A stretch of DNA of 64,000 nt from Agelas oroides. Its lineage: Eukaryota > Porifera > Demospongiae > Agelasida > Agelasidae. This document shows, piece after piece, positions 52,316 through 64,000 of the stretch (position 1 is the first letter of the stretch; the number at the start of each line of letters is the position of its first letter). A model generated the notes under the pieces. That model saw only the letters and a list, made by a program, of their open reading frames with translations, had not been told where the DNA came from and ran no database searches. The DNA lies in assembly GCA_949130485.1 (NCBI GenBank), contig OX422183.1, positions 9,514,636-9,578,635 of the forward strand, in the 5' to 3' direction. Made by a program: the position numbers and the translations under genes.

Positions 52316-54660
52316 GGCAGAGTTTAGTGATCCATGCTAAGAGTTAATAGTCTAGATGTCTTCATCCGAGTGGGAAGAACCAGACAATTAACACCGTTAG
52401 GAAGTCTTTACACATTCATGTGCACATAATTAAGCAGGAGAGTAGCAATGAGTATGTGAGTGGTCTGGCGAGATCGGATTCGTAAATTTCTGGGAGAGTC
52501 TGCGTGTGAAGTGTGCATGTATGTGTATGCGTAACCACATATCTCTAAGGGGATCTGATCCACTGGATTCAAAGACGGGACATTATATTAGTAGCACTGT
52601 TGCTTATCGTGCTAGCTTTTCTCGCCATGGTACAGCAACCGAGTGATTACGGAGAGGTCCAAAAATGCGACTTCATCATGTTGAACAGCCGAGGAATCCT
52701 CTTCTGGATGGTTGTGTATACAAGTGACACAAAAATAAAAATTTGATTGATTGATTGATAGTACTATATATTAAGTCCAAGTAAATTTGTGTTAGATGCA
52801 AGATAGAGTCGTTTTTAGTACTACAGATGATGCAACAAAAACTAAAACTATAACTGAAAACTAAAAGTAGTTTCTTGCATCCACAATAACTAAAACTAAC
52901 ACTTGTTTCTAAGATGAAAAATAACGAAACTAAAATAGAAAACCTGTAACTAAAACAACACTCCTACGAATCAAATAACGTTAGCTTAATAAACCGTGCT
53001 ACTGTAGTTCTCCCCATTATTTGAGCAGTGGCTGTGGTTTTGTTAACAAAATATCTATTGGTCGGGCGATTGCCAGCCTGTTGGACCTTGCACCACACCG
53101 GCTCAAAACAATGTGGCAAGGAAGCGCATTCAAATTATACAAGATTACGGAACCGGCGAAGTCATGTAAGGTCACTGTGGGGGATATGTCATAGGATATT
53201 TCCAAGGGTGGATCCCGGGGGAGGGGGGGGGGGGGGGGGTCATAACGGGCCCAGCGCAAATCACAGCAACTTGCGGCGCGGTTAGCGCATGTCGACGCAA
53301 TGAAGAGGTTTATGCAGACATAAGCGCTCAAAACCGCATCCTTCCAAGTAGGGATGCGGCTAATATGCGGGCATAGTTTCAGGAATAATTGGTAGCTCTG
53401 ACTTCGGAAGGCAACATTAGAGGTGTGCCTTTCTATGTTTTCAATGTTAGAGGTGTGCCTTTCTATTCATAAGGGATGTGACTCCTCCTTTGTGGTGAAG
53501 CTTGTTTTGACAAAGATCATGATAAAAGCAGCTAAGTAGCACTACACTCTAAAGGATGGATCAACAGTGCTAATTTTGTTGGTGTGAGCATCTTGGGGGC
53601 GCAGTTTTAACTAAATTCTAATAATTGATTAATTTGCTGCATAAGCATAATAGGGACACACCAAGAGCATAATCGGACATAGTTTGAAGCATAGGATGAA
53701 TTTTTGAGCATAATAGCATCATCCCTACTTCCAAGAGACTGTAGCTGCCAAGAGATAGTGCTATGGCAGTGCCTCAGAAGCTGCCTACAGGAACTGATTC
53801 GAAAGGAAGGAGGGGAGCTTCGTGAACACGCCCTCTCACGCATGCCGAATACCTCGTAGCTAGCTTGACAGACATGAAAAGCGAGGCGCGGCATAATATT
53901 GTCCACGGTGAGAGACGACAATCTTGGTTTATTGTTTATGGATGAAGCTTAGGGTGGCAGAGCCTGAATAAGTGTACTGAGGGCTATCACTTGTGCTCTT
54001 GGCCGGCACCGCCGTCCAGCTTCGTTCCTTTCTCTCAACGCTTACGATTTCCTGTCAATGATAAGCTTACACTTTATGACAGGACAGACTTCTACTTTAG
54101 TTAAGACAGTTTGAAGTAGCACTACACTAAAACGTGCCAATGGCTGTGCTTACATGTGAAACATGTGAAGAAAGTGAATACTAAGCATGTAGTGAGATTA
54201 GTTTATCGCCGAGCGTAACAATGTATCATCGCAGCCAGGAAATTTGATCGCTCACAGTATTATAGAAATGAGCGACTTCTCTTGTCTGTGACTTAGTCAC
54301 CTATTCCAGTCAGCAGTGGGAGCCTTGGCCACCAGTAAGCCAGAGATTTCTGCTTTGTGCCAGTTTATTGGAATACACTTCGAATATCTGTTTTATATCT
54401 GAACTTCAAGCAAAGTGCAGCGCAATATTTTCCCAATTCAAAATCCCCGACGCCCTACCAATTGCTTTCAAACCAGGGCCAACAGTTTCTCAATATACAC
54501 TCAACACTATAACAAAGTCATGGAAAGTACAGAAGCACTGAGCTAGGTGAGCGATTAAGGTGGCGGTGAAGTCTTTCGGTGGAGGTTGACGAAAACATAA
54601 ACATGAGTTACAGTCAGGACCAGGGTTACTCCTAGTTTCAGGGTTAGGGTTTGCTTTACA
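52316..54660. other. Intergenic; reversed relatives of repeats in gene A intron 4
   Basis: Bases about 52555-52730 are a reverse-oriented relative of the pogo-like MITE at 35940-36125 (GTCTTTGAATCCAG, GGACCTCTCCGT shared on the minus strand). Bases 54550-54655 are a reverse copy of 35525-35640 (AGGGTTACTCCTAGTTTCAGGG). A G-run lies at 53219-53240 in a SINE-like context (CAAGGGTGGATCC). ACTAAAACTA-rich sequence fills 52840-52960. No gene recognised. Confidence 0.5.
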
Positions 54661-54840
54661 CAGTTAAAAATTGGGTGTTTAAGTACACCCTATATGGGGT
54701 GTTTCAATAAACCCACACCCTAAAAGGTGTTAGCAAGCACCCTAGAGTGCTTTATTAACACTTGATGTACCCAAGACTGAGTGTAAGTGTTGACAAACAC
54801 CAATGTGAGGTGTTTCTCTACACCTCACATTGCTAGCATA
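54661..54840. repeat. GGTGTTT/ACACC-rich inverted repeats
   Basis: Short palindromic phrases such as GGTGTTTAAGTACACC and AGGTGTTTCTCTACACCT follow one another. The style resembles the GGGGTGTAT-rich segment at 63548-63795. Confidence 0.4.
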
Positions 54841-55056
54841 CTATAATGAGGTTAAGTCATGAGGGATGGTTAAGAGAATTTGGCTGTATAACGTGTTGTT
54901 ATGGTATTGGAGTGGAGCTTACTAATAGCCAGGTTTGTACCATCTGAGCTAATTAGGTACAGTTCAATAATTAAGGTAAACGATTACCATGCACATTCGA
55001 TATAACTTGCAGCTGAAATCTTAGCTGAATGTTCTTCCATTCAAATTTACCGACCA

Positions 55057-56800
55057 ACTTGATATTCTGAATGCACAGGTAGAGTGGAGTTGATTGATAC
55101 CCAGTTTGTCCCATCTGAGGTTGGTTAGGTCCCATAGGTTTGAAAAACGTTAGGCGATTTAATATTCGATATGGTGTAAAACCATATTTTCCCATTCCAG
55201 CCCACCTCAAACTTGACTTCAGTCAAAAAACAACTTGATATTCTGAATGCACAGGTAGAGTGGAGTTGATTGATACCCAGTTTGTCCTATCTGAGGTTGG
55301 TTAGGTCCCATAGGTTTGAAAAACGTTAGGTGATTTAATATTCGATATGGTGTAAAACCATATTTTCCCATTCCAGCCCACCTCAAACTTGACTTCAGTC
55401 AAAAAACAACTTGATATTCTGAATGCACAGGTAGAGTGGAGTTGATTGATACCCAGTTTGTCCCATCTGAGGTTGGTTAGGTCCCATAGGTTTGAAAAAC
55501 GTTAGGCGATTTAATATTCGATATGGTGTAAAACCATATTTTCCCATTCCAGCCCACCTCAAACTTGACTTCAGTCAAAAAACAACTTGATATTCTGAAT
55601 GCACAGGTAGAGTGGAGTTGATTGATACCCAGTTTGTCCCATCTGAGGTTGGTTAGGTCCCATAGGTTTGAAAAACGTTAGGCGATTTAATATTCGATAT
55701 GGTGTAAAACCATATTTTCCCATTCCAGCCCACCTCAAACTTGACTTCAGTCAAAAAACAACTTGATATTCTGAATGCACAGGTAGAGTGGAGTTGATTG
55801 ATACCCAGTTTGTCCCATCTGAGGTTGGTTAGGTCCCATAGGTTTGAAAAACGTTAGGCGATTTAATATTCGATATGGTGTAAAACCATATTTTCCCATT
55901 CCAGCCCACCTCAAACTTGACTTCAGTCAAAAAACAACTTGATATTCTGAATGCACAGGTAGAGTGGAGTTGATTGATACCCAGTTTGTCCCATCTGAGG
56001 TTGGTTAGGTCCCATAGGTTTGAAAAACGTTAGGCGATTTAATATTCGATATGGTGTAAAACCATATTTTCCCATTCCAGCCCACCTCAAACTTGACTTC
56101 AGTCAAAAAACAACTTGATATTCTGAATGCACAGGTAGAGTGGAGTTGATTGATACCCAGTTTGTCCCATCTGAGGTTGGTTAGGTCCCATAGGTTTGAA
56201 AAACGTTAGGCGATTTAATATTCGATATGGTGTAAAACCATATTTTCCCATTCCAGCCCACCTCAAACTTGACTTCAGTCAAAAAACAACTTGATATTCT
56301 GAATGCACAGGTAGAGTGGAGTTGATTGATACCCAGTTTGTCCCATCTGAGGTTGGTTAGGTCCCATAGGTTTGAAAAACGTTAGGTGATTTAATATTCG
56401 ATATGGTGTAAAACCATATTTTCCCATTCCAGCCCACCTCAAACTTGACTTCAGTCAAAAAACAACTTGATATTCTGAATGCACAGGTAGAGTGGAGTTG
56501 ATTGATACCCAGTTTGTCCCATCTGAGGTTGGTTAGGTCCCATAGGTTTGAAAAACGTTAGGCGATTTAATATTCGATATGGTGTAAAACCATATTTTCC
56601 TATTCCAGCCCACCTCAAACTTGACTTCAGTCAAAAAACAACTTGATATTCTGAATGCACAGGTAGAGTGGAGTTGATTGATACCCAGTTTGTCCCATCT
56701 GAGGTTGGTTAGGTCCCATAGGTTTGAAAAACGTTACGCGATTTAATATTCGATATGGTGTAAAACCATATTTTCCCATTCCAGCCCACCTCAAACTTGA
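55057..56800 (-). repeat. 176-bp satellite array, about ten monomers
   Basis: Monomers begin ACTTGATATTCTGAATGCAC at 55057, 55233, 55409, 55585, 55761, 55937, 56113, 56289, 56465 and 56641, an exact 176-bp period with only a few substitutions. Each contains TATGGTTTTACACCATA and TTGACTGAAGTCAA palindromes. A strongly diverged eleventh unit lies at about 54910-55056. The minus-strand open frames at each end are repeat translations; 176 is not a multiple of three, so no long frame persists. Confidence 0.97.
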
Positions 56801-56839
56801 CTTATTCTGATTCTCAGATTCAGCTTCAGCCACAATGAT

Positions 56840-58686
56840 TTACATTATAATATGATTGATATGATATGACAGAATGATACATTGATGATGTGATACTGCA
56901 CTTGTAGTACGTATGTGGATGGGGTATGGACTAAGTAAGTCATCAGTGGAAATCAATGCCTCAGAGTCTAGTGGTTGTAAAGTGTAAACTCTAAAGTGTT
57001 CAATGTACACTGAAGAAAATAGTTTTACTCGAAAATAAAGTTTGTCACCATTTATGATGAGCAAGGAAGATATCTTTCCACAGTAGGAAGGTCATGGTCC
57101 ATGCCACAGACAACTCCAGCATTTCTCTTGTATTGAACGCCATCCATTTTCACCCATCTTGCACTGTAGAAGCAGTAACAGCACATTACATGGCAATTAT
57201 ACAGAGTTAAAGGATTTTATAAGTATGTGTTTTAAAATGATTACCCCTCCAACTACACATTACACTTGACGCAAAAAGGCACTTACTTGTAGGCACAGGA
57301 AATTGGAAAATCCAATTCCTCCTGGAGCCCATCAGGAATGGCCACACTCCCTATGACCAAAAAAAATTTCATAATACTGTATGTTATGATACTGCATCAT
57401 ACTGCATATATAGCATACACAAGTGCGTAACTTCAACCTAAGTAGTGTACATGTACTTTAAGTTTTGATAATTGCAAAATCATACCTGGTCCAACAATCA
57501 GTCCATCCCCGGGTATTCCTGTTACATTGTTAGCCTGATAGCAGCGTAGATGCTGGTGCCTCATGGCCAGTGAGTAGGGCAGGTTGATAAAATTGCCCAT
57601 TGCCTGTGCTAGCTGCTTAAAGTAGGAGTGTTTAGCCTCGAACCTCATGGTCCAATGCCGGACAAGAGGGCCAAACCTGGAAGATAAGAATGGTTCGATA
57701 CAACATGTGAAAGGAAACAAAGCACTAGTCCAACTTACTGAACCATGAGGCGAGGCATATGTAGCATGAAATGCATCTTCGGGATAACACTCATAGTTGG
57801 GTAGAGCCGGCAGAACTCCTGGTGGTGGTCACTAATCAACCACTTGATGTACGTAGCATCATCTTCGGAGATCTTGGGAGAGAACAACCGGTCCACAATG
57901 TCCATCATTCGCAGGTAGTTCTCCCATCGCTCATCATCGTCTGGGATGTAGTCTCCCACGAGAAGGGGCAGAATACGAGCAAGGAGCCATGCTTGGGCAG
58001 CTATAAGCAACAAATGTGGAGGATTAAAAGGAGAAAAAAAAGAGAAAGGTATATATAAAAAAAACACGCACCTGCTTGTTTGAGAGAAACACCACTGGAG
58101 AACAAAGTGGTGTCACTGATAGGAGTTGGACGATCTTTGCTCTCCATGTACCCAAGCTCCAGGTTTTCCATTCGGGTGTTCAAGGTGTCCAGTGCAAAAT
58201 ATCTCTCCTCAGCAATCATCACCCTTAGCATAAGCTTAATCTCATACTGAAGAGCACCCTCCAAGATATCGTGCATGACATCTGGAAGGAGGGCACCACT
58301 ACACACGTGAAAGTAAGCTAGCTTGTTCAAAATAGAGTCACGGTTGATGCCATAAAGTTTCGATGCCTCACGGCCAGACTCTCCCTCAAGTTCAGAACAG
58401 TGACGTTGATGAGACTCTTCATCTCGGAGGGTGAAGTCACTTTCCAAAAACTGTAAGAGTGATATGAGTGTAAATTACATCTGCATAGTGTGCTCTAAAT
58501 GGAGTTACTTACTTTCAATTTAGCAGTCTCACGAGTTGCTAGGCAGTGTCTGCAACAGCGGTTGGCAGTGCAACTCTCCTTGAAGCCACCTAGTGCAAGA
58601 CTACCCAAGTTGTCTGCTGAAACCACAGCAATTGTGCCATGGTAGAGTTGTAGCTTGCCATGCACTTCAAAGTGAACACCATTCTC
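56840..58686 (-). pseudogene. Six-exon transposon-associated gene of an unnamed animal family, frameshifted
   Basis: Exons, in order: 58513-58686, 58072-58450, 57739-58000, 57486-57676, 57287-57350, 56840-57163. Phases agree at every junction. Conserved blocks are GGFKESC...CCRHCLAT, FTLRDEESHQRHC, LLPDVMHDILEGALQYE, IPKMHFMLHMPRLM and FGPLVRHWTMRFEAKHSYFK. I know this pattern from multi-copy, transposon-like genes in animals. The MHDILEG and HWTMRFE blocks resemble, distantly, the tnp2/DUF4218 parts of CACTA transposases (inference). In the last exon the frame stops at 57052-57054, yet coding continues one frame over (INGDKLYFRVKLF...YPIHIR) to 56840. This implies an indel near 57085, in the genome or the assembly. 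No start exon was found, so the gene is also 5'-partial. Confidence 0.75.
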
Positions 58687-59087
58687 CTATGATTAGGTAG
58701 GCATGATGTGTTAAAGAAACATCAAAGCATTCATTTTTCAGGTTTGCAGGGATAATTGTGTAAATTGCCTACCAACTAAATGATTTCCCACGTGGATAAT
58801 TTACAACACCATTGCATACGTAATCTAGCGTTTTAGTATCTGCGTACGACATCCCCACCCCCAGCTTACCGGTGTTGATTGGTAGTTCTTTTGCAGGAGA
58901 TCTCAATCGCACAAAGCAGTACTCAATACGGTATTAAAGCCTCCACCGGGATTAGCGCGCATTATTTAGAAATACAACTCTAGCGCCAGCTCCAGATCGT
59001 CCCTGGAACTGGAACTGGACCGAGGTGTGAGTACTGTCATCACGTCTGGACGAGCGATTTCACTATCTGTGACTATCAAGAGTGAGT
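58687..59087. promoter_or_regulatory. Divergent intergenic region, probable bidirectional promoter
   Basis: 400 bp separate the first recognised minus-strand exon from the SAM-gene start codon. The right half is comparatively CpG-rich (GATTAGCGCGCATTATT, CATCACGTCTGGACGAGCG), unlike the AT-rich surroundings. No TATA box is obvious. Confidence 0.4.
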
Positions 59088-63403
<4,316 letters not shown>

Positions 63404-63547
63404 TTGTTGTTGTTCTATAGAACTAGCTAATGTATCTTTAGGATTGTACATTATTTGCTTGTAAATCTAAACTGTTCTTATATAACTATACGATCAATTT
63501 TAGAAGCACTACAAAATTGCTATTGCATGATCACCATGGCAAATTTA

Positions 63548-63795
63548 CAGTAAAATACAGCATAGTGGGTGTTCATTATATCCCTGGGGGGCATTGATAT
63601 AAGCTGCATCTGGTGTACAGTATATTCCTTTGGGGTGTATCTTATATCACCTTGGGGTGTAGTTTTAAACCCCTAGGGGTGTATCCTTTCACCTCATGGG
63701 GTGTGTCCTAGAACCCTGTGGGGCACTATGTCTTCCTGGCTGGTAGAGCACCCTTAAGGGTGTATTGTTCGCACCCCACTTTTTACAGTGTATGT
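63548..63795. mobile_element. Short element with GGGGTGTAT-rich interior
   Basis: The left end TACAGTAAAATACAGCATAGTGGGTG and the right end CACCCCACTTTTTACAGTGTA are imperfect inverted repeats. Between them the phrase (T)GGGGTGTATC or TAGGGGTGTATC recurs every 25-30 bp. Lies 145 bp past the SAM-gene stop. Confidence 0.5.
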
Positions 63796-64000
63796 GCCGT
63801 CAGAACTCCGTTAGGGGTCTACCGGAAAACTCTCTCCATCAGGAAAGAACCCATGCTGAGTGGTTTTCTCACTCTAAATGCTCTAGAGTGTTTTTTTTTT
63901 GTAACAAAATATCAACAAGCAAGCAGCATATACATATATAAATCAAGGGCATAGGCAAGGGGGGGGGGGGGGGGGTAGGTATAGGGGAGCTGAAGCCCCC
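63796..64000. other. No gene; terminal G-run in a SINE-like context
   Basis: GGGCATAGGCAAGGGGGGG at 63947-63975 resembles the G-run contexts at about 22860-22920 (reverse strand) and 53205-53240. These are possibly ends of one dispersed repeat family. Confidence 0.35.

Noticed and set aside
54971-56833. Minus-strand frames MGKYGFTPYRILNR... at both ends of the satellite
   Set aside because: They are the same satellite monomer read in one frame. A 176-bp period changes frame each unit, so no continuous protein exists.

Overview
The window is animal genomic DNA. Genes are split into small exons by canonical GT-AG introns, many only 60-130 bases long. Ig and fibronectin type III (FN3) domains are bounded by phase-1 introns, and much of the sequence is short inverted-repeat transposons and microsatellites. 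The repeats and gene families suggest an early-branching metazoan, most likely a demosponge, but that placement is inference. All exon joins were read by eye from splice sites and reading-phase agreement; no transcript was available.

Region 1-18 kb holds no convincing intact gene. It contains fold-back elements, local duplications, one possible terminal exon (13025-13297, minus), and a 5'-truncated R2-type (restriction-like-endonuclease) retrotransposon at 16977-17905, minus, between two long TTTC/GAAA arrays.

Region 18-53 kb looks like a cluster of single-pass cell-surface receptor genes and their debris. Two paralogues lie in the same orientation on the minus strand. Gene A (31872-37926, 10 exons, 484 codons) appears complete: signal peptide, Ig, two FN3 domains, Ser/Thr-rich stalk, transmembrane helix and cytoplasmic tail. 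Gene B (48897-52255) has the same plan, but its signal-peptide exon was not found. Both tails end with a pair of ITIM-like tyrosine motifs 21 or 22 residues apart, as in receptors that recruit tandem-SH2 phosphatases. A plus-strand gene (20122-21823) supplies a stalk, a transmembrane exon and a tail with three PPPIPP-type motifs; a decayed copy of that tail sits at about 48.28-48.66 kb. An orphan signal-peptide exon (18374-18434, minus) and isolated stalk exons (25933-25995 and a decayed copy near 26.7 kb, minus) suggest further broken members.

Region 53-64 kb holds a homogeneous 176-bp satellite (55057-56800), then two divergent genes about 400 bp apart. On the minus strand is a six-exon member of a dispersed, transposon-associated family with a frameshift in its last exon (56840-58686). 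On the plus strand is a seven-exon, 499-residue SAM-domain protein (59088-63403).

The main mobile family is a set of MITEs with TAGCCTCGTTCCCAGGC-type ends. Eight copies have matching or near-matching 9-bp target duplications, which points to a Mutator-like source. One copy carries a 71-bp minisatellite, one appears to provide a splice acceptor in gene A, and several carry paired E-box/CRE-like motifs.
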